Shown in pieces: positions 26,048 through 35,186 of a stretch of DNA of 64,000 nucleotides. Positions within the stretch are counted from its first letter, which is position 1. Every line of letters starts with the position of its first letter. A program made the translations under genes and the position numbers. Source of the stretch: Lentzea californiensis (GTDB taxonomy: Bacteria; Actinomycetota; Actinomycetes; Mycobacteriales; Pseudonocardiaceae); contig NZ_JANBBE010000017.1 in NCBI RefSeq assembly GCF_024648825.1, positions 1 through 64,000 on the forward strand. The letters are read 5' to 3'. Below the pieces are notes generated by a model, which did no database searches, was not told the DNA's origin, and saw only the letters and a list, made by a program, of their open reading frames with translations.

Positions 26048-27016
26048 ATGACCGCCACTCCTGAACAGGCACGGCTGTTCGCGCAGACCTTCGAACAGAT
26101 GGTCCAGAACATCTCGCGCGCTATTTCCGGCAAGGAGCACGTGATCCGTCTCGCGCTCACCTGCCTGCTCTCCGACGGCCACCTGTTGCTCGAGGACTTC
26201 CCCGGCACGGGCAAGACCTCTCTGGCCAAGGCGCTCGCGAACACCGTGCAGGGCAAGAGCACCCGGATCCAGTTCACGCCGGACCTGCTGCCGTCGGACG
26301 TCACCGGTGTGCAGATCTACAACCAGCAACTCGGCAGCTTCCGCTTCCACCCCGGCCCCATCTTCGGCTCGATCGTGCTGGCGGACGAGATCAACCGCGC
26401 GTCGCCGAAGACGCAGTCCGCCATGCTGCAGGTGATGGAGGAAGGCCGCATCACCGTCGACGGCGAGACCCACCAGGTCGGCTCACCGTTCATGGTGATC
26501 GCGACGCAGAACCCGATCGAGCAGGCCGGCACCTACCGGTTGCCCGAGGCGCAGCTCGACCGGTTCCTGATGAAGACCAGCGTCGGGTACCCGGACCACA
26601 ACGCCACGGTGGCGCTGCTCGCCGACGCGGCGACGCGGGACCGGTCGGCCTACGTGCCGCCCGCCATCGCCGCGAACGCGGTGTCGCAGCTGACCGCGCT
26701 GGCGGATCAGGTGCACGTCGACCCGGCCGTGCTCGGGTACGTGAGCCGGATCGCTGAGGCGTCACGGTCACATCCCGCCGTGAGGCTCGGGGTCTCGGTG
26801 CGCGGCTGTCTCGCGTACGTGCGGTGCGCGAAGACGTGGGCGCTCGCGCAGGGGCGCACTCTCGTGGTGCCCGATGACATCCAGCAGCTCGCGCATCCCG
26901 TGCTCGGCCATCGGATCCTGCTTCGCGCCGAGGCGCAGTTCGACGGCGCCACCGTGGAGAAGGTGATCGACTCGCTGTTCGCGGACATCGAGCCCCCCGT
27001 TCTGCGAGGTGTCTGA
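26048..27016 (+). CDS. MoxR-family AAA+ ATPase
   Basis: 322 residues. Walker A 'DFPGTGKTSLAKAL' (~54-67), Walker B 'GSIVLADEINRASP' (~107-120) and sensor 1 'MVIATQNPIEQAGTY' are all intact, and the C-terminal lid domain is present. MoxR ATPases act as chaperones that remodel or activate partner proteins, most often with a DUF58 protein encoded next door, as here (8-base overlap). In this locus it probably matures the DUF58/transglutaminase-like membrane complex. Confidence 0.92.
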   Translation: MTATPEQARLFAQTFEQMVQNISRAISGKEHVIRLALTCLLSDGHLLLEDFPGTGKTSLAKALANTVQGKSTRIQFTPDLLPSDVTGVQIYNQQLGSFRFHPGPIFGSIVLADEINRASPKTQSAMLQVMEEGRITVDGETHQVGSPFMVIATQNPIEQAGTYRLPEAQLDRFLMKTSVGYPDHNATVALLADAATRDRSAYVPPAIAANAVSQLTALADQVHVDPAVLGYVSRIAEASRSHPAVRLGVSVRGCLAYVRCAKTWALAQGRTLVVPDDIQQLAHPVLGHRILLRAEAQFDGATVEKVIDSLFADIEPPVLRGV

Positions 27017-28163
27017 CGTGTGGCGGCTGCTGGAGGCGATCTCGCCGTCCGGCCGGCTTCTCGGCGTGACGGTGGTGGTGGCGTGGGTCCTCGGCGCGGT
27101 GCTCGGCTGGGACGAGCTCGTCCTGCTCGGCGCCACCGGCGCGCTGCTGCTGGGGCTGGCCTGCGCACTGACCCTGGGGCGCGGGGCCGTGCGGGTCCGC
27201 GTCGACGTCGCCAGCCGCCGCCTGCGCGCCGGCGAGTCCACCGGGTGCTCGGTCCAGGTCGAGCACCACGGCCGGAGGTCGTTGTTCGCGCCCGAGGTCG
27301 AGCTGCCGATCGGCGAGGACCGTGTCGAGGTGTTCGACCGCGGCCGGGAGATCGAGGTCGTCGGGACGCGACGAGGCGTGATCGGGGTCGGCCCGGCGGT
27401 GACGGTGCGCGGCGACCCGCTCGGGCTGGTGCGGCGGACGGTCGGGATGACGGACGTCGTCGAGCTGTTCGTGCACCCGGTGACCGTTCCGCTGGAACCG
27501 CTGGGCACCGGGCTGCTGCGTGATCTCGAAGGCTGCACCACCAACGACGTCTCGATGAGCGACCTCGCCTTCCACGCGCTGCGCGAGTACGCGCCGGGTG
27601 ACGACCGCCGGCACATCCACTGGCGTTCTACGGCGAAGCTCGCCGCGTCCGCTCAGGACGCGAGGTTCCTGGTGCGGCAGTACCTCGACACGCGGCGCGC
27701 GCACATCGCCGTGATCGTCGACGGCGCGGAACAGTCCTATCCGGATCCCGAGGTGTTCGAGACGGCGTTGTCGGCCGGTGCTTCCGTGGTGACTCGTGCA
27801 GCGCTGGACGAGATCGACACCACCGTGGTCGCGGGAGATCACGTCTCCAGCCGCGTCGGCGGGCACGTGCTGGACGTGTTCGCAAGAGCGGCGCCCGGCG
27901 GCCTGAGCCTCGCGCAGACAGCCTCTCGCGCGGTGGTCGCGGCACCGGACGTCACCCTGGTCGTCCTCGTCACGGGCACGCGGCACGGCTACGCGGACCT
28001 CAGGGCGGCGGCGTCCGCGTTCTCGCCGGAGGTGCGCAAGGTCGTGCTGCGGGTGGACCCGGCCGGGTCCACCACGCGGTCGGCGAGCACCCCCTTCACC
28101 GTGCTCACGTTGCGGCGGCTCGCGGACCTCCCCGGGCTGCTCGCGGGAGGGACCCTGCAGTGA
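27009..28163 (+). CDS. DUF58 family membrane protein, MoxR partner
   Basis: 384 residues from a GTG overlapping the MoxR stop. Two closely spaced transmembrane segments (~16-33 and ~36-54) precede a beta-rich domain. The DUF58 hallmark 'LREYAPGDDRRHIHWRSTAK' lies near 185-205, followed by a VWA-like domain ('IAVIVDGAEQ') in which the metal-site motif is degenerate. DUF58 proteins are paired with MoxR ATPases in many bacteria. The role here is inferred from that pairing. Confidence 0.9.
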   Translation: MSDVWRLLEAISPSGRLLGVTVVVAWVLGAVLGWDELVLLGATGALLLGLACALTLGRGAVRVRVDVASRRLRAGESTGCSVQVEHHGRRSLFAPEVELPIGEDRVEVFDRGREIEVVGTRRGVIGVGPAVTVRGDPLGLVRRTVGMTDVVELFVHPVTVPLEPLGTGLLRDLEGCTTNDVSMSDLAFHALREYAPGDDRRHIHWRSTAKLAASAQDARFLVRQYLDTRRAHIAVIVDGAEQSYPDPEVFETALSAGASVVTRAALDEIDTTVVAGDHVSSRVGGHVLDVFARAAPGGLSLAQTASRAVVAAPDVTLVVLVTGTRHGYADLRAAASAFSPEVRKVVLRVDPAGSTTRSASTPFTVLTLRRLADLPGLLAGGTLQ

Positions 28164-30409
28164 CCAGACTCGTACCCCGCCGCGACGACCTCGTCGACGC
28201 CGCCTTCCTGAGCACCTTGTTCGTGGTGGCACTGCTGGGTTTCCACGGCACCTACAGCGACTGGGGCTTCCTGCTCGTCGGTTCTGCCGGGCTCCTGCTC
28301 GGCGTTCTCTCCGGGCACGTGGCGTCGGTGCTGCGCCGCCCGATGATCGCCGTCGCTGTGATGACGGTCGCGGTGTTCTTCCTCCTGGGCGGGGCGGTGG
28401 CGATGCGCGGCAGCGGGGGAGTGCCGACGCCCGCCACCATCGCCGGCCTGGCCGGTCTCGGCGTGCACGGCTGGAAGCAGTTGCTCACCACGCTTCCCCC
28501 GGTCGACGGCGCAGGCCCGTTGCTGGTGATCCCGTACATCCTCGGTCTGCTGTGCGGATCCGGTGGTTTCACGCTGGCCCGCAGGGTGTCGATGAGCGCG
28601 GCCCCGGCCTGCGCGCCACTCGCCGTCCTGGTCGCGGTGATCCTGCTCGGCACCGGCGAGGCGACTGGGCTGCTCGGCGCGGCGTTCGCGGCGGTGGGCA
28701 CGGGCTGGATCGCGATCCGGTCGGCCCGGCGGCGCACCGGTGCCCGTGTCAGCGGAGTGCGCGTGACGCGGGCCGTGACCGCCGTGGTGCTGACCGGGGT
28801 GGCCGCCGGGCTGGCGCTGCTGGTGTCGCCGCTGTTGCCCGGGACCGGGAGCACGAACCGGTTGGTGCTGCGCAACTACGTCGAGCCGCCGTTCGAGATC
28901 GGTGCCTACGCGAGCCCGCTCGTCGGTTACCGCAAGCACACCAAGGACGCCAACCAGCTGTGGGACCAGACGCTCTTCACGGTCGAGGGCCTGCCGGAGG
29001 GTGGACGGGTCCGCATCGCGACACTCGACGGCTACGACGGCCGCGTGTGGGGCGCGACCAATGGTCCGTCCGGTGCAAAGGACCCTCTGCAGCGCAACAA
29101 CTTCCAGCGGATCGGTGTGCGGATTCCCATCGCCGGGACCGGTGCGGAGACGGACGTGACGGTCCGGATCGAGGCGGCCTACGCGACGGCGGACGAGCTG
29201 AGCGCGTGGCTGCCGACCGCGGGGCAGGCGCGGGAGATCACCTTCGACGGTGAGCGGAAGGCCGATCACACCGAGAGCCTGCGCTACAACCTCGCGACGG
29301 CGTCGGGCATCGTCACCGACCGCTTGAAGGAAGGGGACACCTATCGGCTGCGGACTGTGATCCCCGCTCTGGGAGTCCCGGACGACGCGCAGCCGTTCGG
29401 ACGGCCCCCGGTCAGCACCGGCGAACTGGCGTTCGTGCGGAGCAAGGTCGCGAAGTGGACCGGTGGTGCGACGACGCTCGCCGAGCGGCTGAAGGCGGCA
29501 GCCGCCTACCTGCGCGACAACGGCGCCTACACCGACGGCGGCCCCGGGGAGACGGAGTACCTGCCGGGACACGGCGCGGCGAGGCTGACGGCGTTCTTCA
29601 ACGCCAAGAGGCCGGCGGGTAACGACGAGCAGTACGCCGCCGCGTACGCGTTGGTGGCCAACGAGATCGGCATGCCGGCGCGGGTCGTGCTGGGCGCCGT
29701 ACCCGCTTCGGGCGGAGCGGTGCGCGGCGAGAACGTCCAGGCATGGGTGGAGATCCACCTCGCGGACGGGACGTGGGCCGTCATCCCGAACACCGAGTAC
29801 ATGCCCGACCGCTCGAAGAAGCCGGACAACCAGCCACCGCAGGAGATCGAGAACACCGACGCCGCCGTGGTGCCGCCACCGAACACGGTGAAGATGCCGA
29901 GCTCGCTCGTCGACGCCAGTCGCACCGACGGCAACGGCACCAGTCTCCCGCCACCCCCTCCGCCGTGCGGGCTGATCTGCGACGCGGGGGAACTCCTGGC
30001 CGATGTCGGCACGGTGGTGCTCCCGATCGGTGCCTTGATCGGTCTCGTCGTCGGAGCGAAGTCCGTTCGGCGCCATCGGAGACGGACGCGCGGCAGCACT
30101 CCGACCAGGTTTGCCACGGGCTGGCGCGAACTCGTGGACCTCGCGCGCGACCTGGGGTGGAAGGTGCCGCGCGGGCTGACGAGGAGGCAGGAGGCGACGA
30201 CGTTGCGGCAGCGGTTCGACCTGAGCGGGCTCGCCGAGGCCGCGGACGTGCACGTGTTCGGCCCCGGCACGCCCGACCAGGCTGCGGTGGACGCTTACTG
30301 GGAGGCCGTGCGGCAGGCCAGGAGCACGATGCGCGCGTCAGTGCCGTGGTGGCGGCGCTGGCTCGCCGCCGTGGACGTGCGGACGTTCCTGCCCGCACGG
30401 GCGAGGTGA
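28160..30409 (+). CDS. Transglutaminase-like multi-pass membrane protein with degenerate catalytic triad
   Basis: 749 residues from a GTG overlapping the DUF58 stop. About six transmembrane segments occupy residues ~15-225, a large external domain follows, and a last transmembrane helix lies at ~615-635 after a Pro-rich stretch. The transglutaminase core is recognisable at ~487-545 ('DEQYAAAYALVANEIGMPAR'), but the residue aligned with the catalytic Cys is Asp489 (GND-EQ instead of GYC-EQ), the His is Gln527 (VQAWVE instead of HAWVE), and the Asp position reads IPNT. I therefore expect a binding or scaffold role, not protein cross-linking or proteolysis. The C-terminal ~110 residues are cytosolic and may contact MoxR or the FtsK-type ATPase. 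Confidence 0.85.
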   Translation: MTRLVPRRDDLVDAAFLSTLFVVALLGFHGTYSDWGFLLVGSAGLLLGVLSGHVASVLRRPMIAVAVMTVAVFFLLGGAVAMRGSGGVPTPATIAGLAGLGVHGWKQLLTTLPPVDGAGPLLVIPYILGLLCGSGGFTLARRVSMSAAPACAPLAVLVAVILLGTGEATGLLGAAFAAVGTGWIAIRSARRRTGARVSGVRVTRAVTAVVLTGVAAGLALLVSPLLPGTGSTNRLVLRNYVEPPFEIGAYASPLVGYRKHTKDANQLWDQTLFTVEGLPEGGRVRIATLDGYDGRVWGATNGPSGAKDPLQRNNFQRIGVRIPIAGTGAETDVTVRIEAAYATADELSAWLPTAGQAREITFDGERKADHTESLRYNLATASGIVTDRLKEGDTYRLRTVIPALGVPDDAQPFGRPPVSTGELAFVRSKVAKWTGGATTLAERLKAAAAYLRDNGAYTDGGPGETEYLPGHGAARLTAFFNAKRPAGNDEQYAAAYALVANEIGMPARVVLGAVPASGGAVRGENVQAWVEIHLADGTWAVIPNTEYMPDRSKKPDNQPPQEIENTDAAVVPPPNTVKMPSSLVDASRTDGNGTSLPPPPPPCGLICDAGELLADVGTVVLPIGALIGLVVGAKSVRRHRRRTRGSTPTRFATGWRELVDLARDLGWKVPRGLTRRQEATTLRQRFDLSGLAEAADVHVFGPGTPDQAAVDAYWEAVRQARSTMRASVPWWRRWLAAVDVRTFLPARAR

Positions 30410-30412
30410 CAG

Positions 30413-33400
30413 ATGAAGATCAAGTTCACGCTGGCACGGTCCGGAGGTGTCTCCGTCGACCTCATGGCGACAGTGGACGCGGCGACCACCGTCGGAGATC
30501 TGGCCACGCACCTGCTGCGGGCCGACCCGCTCGGCGGGCACCAGGTCCAGGGCGGCGTCACGCTTTCGATCGCCGGCCGGGAACACCGCCTGCTCGATCC
30601 GCACCTGCAAGTCGGCGGCAGTGGGCTGCGCTCCGGTGCGGTCGTCGCTCTCGCCAGGGCGGGTGAGCGATACGTCGATCGCCCCAGCGGTGACGCGGCC
30701 GTGGTCGAGGTGGTCGAGGGCCCGGACTCCGGCCGGAAGTTCCCGCTGCACAGGGGAACCGCCGTGATCGGCCGTGAACCCGGTTGCGAGGTGCGGCTGA
30801 CCGACCCGCTGGTGTCCCGTCAGCACGCGAGGCTGACGATCTCGGACGTCGCTCAGATCACTGACCTGGGCTCTGCGAACGGGGTTCAGCTCGGCGGGGC
30901 TGCGGTGTCGAGGTCGGTGCTGAGGCCCGGTGACCGGGTGCGGGTCGGCGACACCCAACTCCAGGTGCGCGTCCTGCACACGACACCGGGCGCAGAGGAG
31001 GCGGCGGTCGCGTTCGTCCGCTCGCCACGGCTGGACCGGTGCTACGAGGGCGTCGAGCAGATCGCACCGGAACCGCCACGCCGTCCGCAACGGGAGCGGT
31101 TCCCGATCGTGCCGCTGATCGCACCCGTGTTGATGGGTGCCGTGCTCTACCTCATCACCAAGTCCGTGCTGTCACTGGCTTTCGTGGCGATCAGCCCATT
31201 GATGATCATCGGGTACGCGATCGAGTCGATGCTCGCCGGTCGGTCCGCGTTCAAGAAGGCGACGGCCGTGTTCCGGACAGAGGTGGCGGAGCTCGCCGAG
31301 GCCGCGCGCGACGCGAACAGGGCAGAAGTGGCGGCTCGGTCCGAGGAACACCCGTCTTTCGCCGACTGCACGGCGGCCGCGGCACAGGGTGGTCAGCTGC
31401 TCTGGGCGCGCAGGCCCGGAGGCCGCGGTTTCGCCGAGATCAGGCTCGGCACCGGCCGCCTGCCCGCGCGCAACACCATCACACTGCCCGATCCCCGCGG
31501 GTTCGCCAGGGAGATGTGGACCGAGCTGGTCACCGCGGCTGAGCCGTTCGCGTTCGTCGACGGTGTGCCCGTGGTGGCACGACCGGCCGAGCACGGCGGT
31601 GTCGGCGTCGCGGGCTCGCGGCCCACCGCGCTGGCTGCGGCCCGCGCCCTCGTCGCGCAACTGGCCGTGCTGCACTCGCCGGCCGAACTCGTGTTCACGG
31701 GTTTCGCCTCGGCCCAGACCACGGCGGACTGGGACTGGGTGAAGTGGTTGCCGCACACGACGTCCCCGCACAGCCCGCTCGGCACGCGCCACCTCGCCGC
31801 TGACACCTCCTCCGCGGCGGCGTTGCTGTCCGAACTCGAGGCGCTCGTCGAGAGCCGGACGGCAGGCGAAGCGCCCGGCCCGTCGGTGTTCGTGATCGTC
31901 GAGGACGACACGGCCGGCGAACGCAGCAGGCTGGTGGAGCTCGCGGAGGTCGGCTGGCGGCATGGCGTCCACGTCCTGTGGCTCGCGGTGGACGTCACGC
32001 TGCTGCCCGCTGCCTGCCGCACGTATCTCAGCGTCGAACACGCCGATGGTTCCGGGCACGTGGGCTTTGCCCACGATGGAGTCCGTGTGGACGACGTCGC
32101 GGTGGACCTGCTCGACGCCGCGTCCGCCACCGAGCTGGCACGACTGCTGGCGCCGCTGGTGGACACAGGAGCGAAGGTCGACGACGCGAGCGACCTGCCC
32201 AGGTCGATCTCGCTGCTCAACGTCGCAGAGCCGGCGTTGACGCCGGCCGCGGACGTCGTACTGGAACGCTGGCAGGAGAACAGGTCCATCGTGCAGGGGC
32301 CGTGCGCGCCGCGGCAGCCCAGCCGTGAGTCCGGGACGCTGCGAGCGGTGGTCGGCATGTCCGCGACCGGGGCGCACGCACTGGACCTCCGCGCGGACGG
32401 CCCGCACGCTTTGGTGGGCGGCACCACGGGCTCCGGCAAGAGCGAGCTGCTGCAGTCGTGGATCCTCTCGCTCGCCGTGGCGCACAGCCCGCAGCGGGTG
32501 ACGTTCCTGCTCGTCGACTACAAGGGCGGTTCGGCGTTCCAGGGGTTCGAGAGCCTGCCGCACGTCGTCGGCCAGGTCACCGACCTCACCCCGCACCTCG
32601 TGCACCGGGCGCTCACGTCGCTGTCCGCCGAGCTGAAGAATCGGGAGAGGCTCTTCGCGAGATACCAGGTGAAGGATCTCGCCGAGCTCGAACGACGGCA
32701 CGCCGCCGCCGCGCCACCGAGCCTGGTGATCGTGGTCGACGAGTTCGCCGCACTGGTCAAGGAACTGCCGGAGTTCGTCGACGGGGTGGTGAACGTCGCG
32801 CAGCGGGGCCGTTCGCTCGGCGTGCACCTGATCCTCGCCACTCAGCGCCCCGCGGGCGTGATCAAGGACAACCTGCGCGCGAACACCAACCTGCGGCTGG
32901 CGTTGCGCACCGCGGACGAGGCAGACAGCGTGGACGTGCTCGGTTCACCGGAGGCAGCTTTCTTCGACCCGGCGCTGCCCGGCCGAGCGGTGTCGAAGAC
33001 CGGGCCGGGCAGGCTGGTGCCGTTCCAGGCGGGCTACGCAGGCGGCTGGACGGCGGAGGTGGCTCCGCCGCCCGAGGTGTTCGTGGAGGAGCTGTCGTTC
33101 GGGCGCAGCGCCGTCTGGCAGGTGCGTGCCGAGGCGCCGTCCGTGGCCGACCTCGGCCCCACTGACATCACGCGGATGGTGCACGCGGTGCGCATGGCGT
33201 TCGGACGCGCACGGATGCAGACCCCGCACCGGCCCTGGCTGCCGCCGCTGAGGCCCGTCTACGACCTGACGACCATGCCGGCGCCGAGGGACGAGGAGAT
33301 CGTCTTCGGCGTCCGGGACGATCCGGAGAACCAGGTCCAGCCCCAGGTGACGTTCACACCGGATGTCGACGGCAACCTCGCCGTGTTCGGCACCGGCGGC

Positions 33401-34762
33401 ACCGGGAAGTCGACGCTGTTGCGAGTCGTCGCCGTAGCGGCGGGTGCCTCGAACTGCCAGGTGTACGGCCTGGACTTCAGCGGGCGTGGACTCGCGGTGC
33501 TGGAGGAACTCCCGCACGTCGGCAGCGTGGTCGCGGGCAACGACCACGAGAGGGTCGCCCGCCTGCTCGGACGGCTGCGGGAGGTCGTGGACGAACGCGC
33601 GGTCCGGTACGCGAAAGCCGAGGCCGGCACGATCACCGAGTATCGGCAGAAGGCGGGCGTGGCAGCCGATCCCCGCATCCTGCTGCTGCTCGACGGCGTC
33701 AGCGCGTTCCGCAAGGTCTACGAGGGCACCGAACGCAACCGGTGGTTCGACGTGCTGGTGGCGATCGCGAGCGAGGGCAGACAAGTCGGCGTGCACCTCG
33801 TCCTGTCAGCCGACCGCCCGCCCGCCGTGCCGTCCGTGCTCGCCGCCGCCATCCAGACGAGGGTCGCGCTGCGGCTCGCGGACGACAGCGACTACTCGCT
33901 CATCGGCGAGCCGGCGGGCGTGGTGGGCCCGTCGTCACCGCGGGGCCGCGCGGTGTTGCGAGGCAACGAGATCCAGATCGCGAACGTGGGCGAGCACGTC
34001 GACGTCGCCGCCCAGGCCCAGCGGATCAGGGCGATCGCACGGACGATGCGCGACCGCGGCATCCCCGCCGCCCCGGTGATCGAACGCCTCGCCGAGAGGT
34101 TCCCGTTGTCCTCCTTGCCCGCGAGCGTGGACGGGCTCCCCGTGCTGGGCCTCGCATCGGAGACCCTGGCACCGCACACGTTCGAGCCGGCGGGCGCCTT
34201 CCTCATCAACGGCCCGCCGAAGTCTGGCCGGACCACGGCCGTGCACGCCGTCGTCGCGGCCGTGCGCCGGTGGAACCCGGATGTCGCGGTCCACCTGCTG
34301 AGCAACTCAGCCCGTTCTGAGCTCGCCGGCCTCGGCCGCTGGGACACGACCTCGTGCGGTCCGGACGTGGACGACAACGCGCGCAAGCTGCTGGAGGGAC
34401 TCGACGACTCCCGTGCCGTCGTGGTGCTGGAGAACATCGCCGAGCTGTCCGCGGCCGCGGCCTACACGCCTTCCTCTCCGGTGCTGGAACTCGTGCAGCG
34501 CTGTGTTCGCGACGGTCATCTTGTCGTCGGTGACGGTGACGCGCCCACTCTCCAATCCTCTCAGAACGTGTTGAACGCCCTGAGGGCGAGTCGCACGGGC
34601 CTGGCTCTGGCACCGGAATCCGGGGACGACACGTTCCGCACCAGGTTCCCTCCGCGGCTCAACCGCGCCGACTACCCACCAGGCAGGGCGCTGCACGTGG
34701 TGGGAGGCACCACCTCCGTGGTCCACATCGGACTGCCAGATCCAGAAGGAGCAAGCACATGA
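30413..34762 (+). CDS. FHA-FtsK/SpoIIIE secretion ATPase, EccC/EssC-like
   Basis: 1449 residues. Layout: a ubiquitin-like N-terminal domain (~1-85); an FHA domain (~100-185, 'IGREPGCEV', 'SRQHARLTI', 'LGSANGV'); two transmembrane helices (~228-272); then three FtsK-like modules. Module 1 has an intact Walker A 'GGTTGSGKSE' (~669) and Walker B 'LVIVVDEFA'. Module 2 has 'GTGGTGKST' (~993) and 'LLLLDG'. Module 3 has a degenerate 'GPPKSGRTT' (~1267). The fused N-terminal FHA recalls EssC of Firmicutes more than mycobacterial EccC, which lacks it. It is the export motor of a WXG100 secretion system, and its last module normally binds the substrate signal. The gene immediately downstream encodes such a substrate, with a 4-base overlap. 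Confidence 0.9.
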   Translation: MKIKFTLARSGGVSVDLMATVDAATTVGDLATHLLRADPLGGHQVQGGVTLSIAGREHRLLDPHLQVGGSGLRSGAVVALARAGERYVDRPSGDAAVVEVVEGPDSGRKFPLHRGTAVIGREPGCEVRLTDPLVSRQHARLTISDVAQITDLGSANGVQLGGAAVSRSVLRPGDRVRVGDTQLQVRVLHTTPGAEEAAVAFVRSPRLDRCYEGVEQIAPEPPRRPQRERFPIVPLIAPVLMGAVLYLITKSVLSLAFVAISPLMIIGYAIESMLAGRSAFKKATAVFRTEVAELAEAARDANRAEVAARSEEHPSFADCTAAAAQGGQLLWARRPGGRGFAEIRLGTGRLPARNTITLPDPRGFAREMWTELVTAAEPFAFVDGVPVVARPAEHGGVGVAGSRPTALAAARALVAQLAVLHSPAELVFTGFASAQTTADWDWVKWLPHTTSPHSPLGTRHLAADTSSAAALLSELEALVESRTAGEAPGPSVFVIVEDDTAGERSRLVELAEVGWRHGVHVLWLAVDVTLLPAACRTYLSVEHADGSGHVGFAHDGVRVDDVAVDLLDAASATELARLLAPLVDTGAKVDDASDLPRSISLLNVAEPALTPAADVVLERWQENRSIVQGPCAPRQPSRESGTLRAVVGMSATGAHALDLRADGPHALVGGTTGSGKSELLQSWILSLAVAHSPQRVTFLLVDYKGGSAFQGFESLPHVVGQVTDLTPHLVHRALTSLSAELKNRERLFARYQVKDLAELERRHAAAAPPSLVIVVDEFAALVKELPEFVDGVVNVAQRGRSLGVHLILATQRPAGVIKDNLRANTNLRLALRTADEADSVDVLGSPEAAFFDPALPGRAVSKTGPGRLVPFQAGYAGGWTAEVAPPPEVFVEELSFGRSAVWQVRAEAPSVADLGPTDITRMVHAVRMAFGRARMQTPHRPWLPPLRPVYDLTTMPAPRDEEIVFGVRDDPENQVQPQVTFTPDVDGNLAVFGTGGTGKSTLLRVVAVAAGASNCQVYGLDFSGRGLAVLEELPHVGSVVAGNDHERVARLLGRLREVVDERAVRYAKAEAGTITEYRQKAGVAADPRILLLLDGVSAFRKVYEGTERNRWFDVLVAIASEGRQVGVHLVLSADRPPAVPSVLAAAIQTRVALRLADDSDYSLIGEPAGVVGPSSPRGRAVLRGNEIQIANVGEHVDVAAQAQRIRAIARTMRDRGIPAAPVIERLAERFPLSSLPASVDGLPVLGLASETLAPHTFEPAGAFLINGPPKSGRTTAVHAVVAAVRRWNPDVAVHLLSNSARSELAGLGRWDTTSCGPDVDDNARKLLEGLDDSRAVVVLENIAELSAAAAYTPSSPVLELVQRCVRDGHLVVGDGDAPTLQSSQNVLNALRASRTGLALAPESGDDTFRTRFPPRLNRADYPPGRALHVVGGTTSVVHIGLPDPEGAST

Positions 34763-35028
34763 CCGGTTTCATCGGTATGGACCCGGAGGCCGTGCGGACG
34801 CTGGCGCGTCAGCTGGAGGCCAAGGCGGGCGAGATCGACGCCATCGCCACCACGCTGTCAGCCCAGATCGACGGCACGACGTGGCTCGGCCGAGACGCCG
34901 ACGCGTTCCGCTCGGACTGGGCGGGCAGCTATCGCACCCAGCTCATCGCGGTCGCCACGGCGTTGCGGGAGGCGTCGACGCGGGCCACGGCCAACGCGGC
35001 CCAGCAGGACGAGGCGTCCCGCGCCTGA
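34759..35028 (+). CDS. WXG100 family small secreted protein
   Basis: 89 residues; the ATG overlaps the ATPase stop. A helical hairpin with the 'TTWLGRDADAFRSDW' turn is the W-x-G signature of ESAT-6/CFP-10-like proteins, and the size (~90-100) is typical. It lacks a clear YxxxD/E export motif at the C-terminus, ending instead in an Ala/Gln-rich helix. Only one such protein is encoded at this end of the locus, so it may form a homodimer as in Firmicutes, or pair with the WXG-like domain of the 14765 product. Confidence 0.88.
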   Translation: MTGFIGMDPEAVRTLARQLEAKAGEIDAIATTLSAQIDGTTWLGRDADAFRSDWAGSYRTQLIAVATALREASTRATANAAQQDEASRA

Positions 35029-35128
35029 TCAGGAGGACACGGCGGAGTCGGTGACTACCGCTGACCTGAGCGGCGTGCTTCGACCTGGTAGAACAGGGTG
35101 GAGTACGCCGCTCGGTCGTCGGTCCGGC

Positions 35129-35162
35129 TGACCGCTGTGGCCCGAGGCCGGCACAGTGGTCA
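35129..35162. terminator. Hairpin terminator at the end of the secretion locus
   Basis: TGACCGCTGTG (35129-35139) pairs with CACAGTGGTCA (35152-35162), with one G-U wobble and a 12-nt loop, followed by TTTCAG. It separates the WXG100 operon from the convergent phosphotransferase gene. Confidence 0.55.
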
Positions 35163-35186
35163 TTTCAGCTGGTGGGAGTGACGTCG

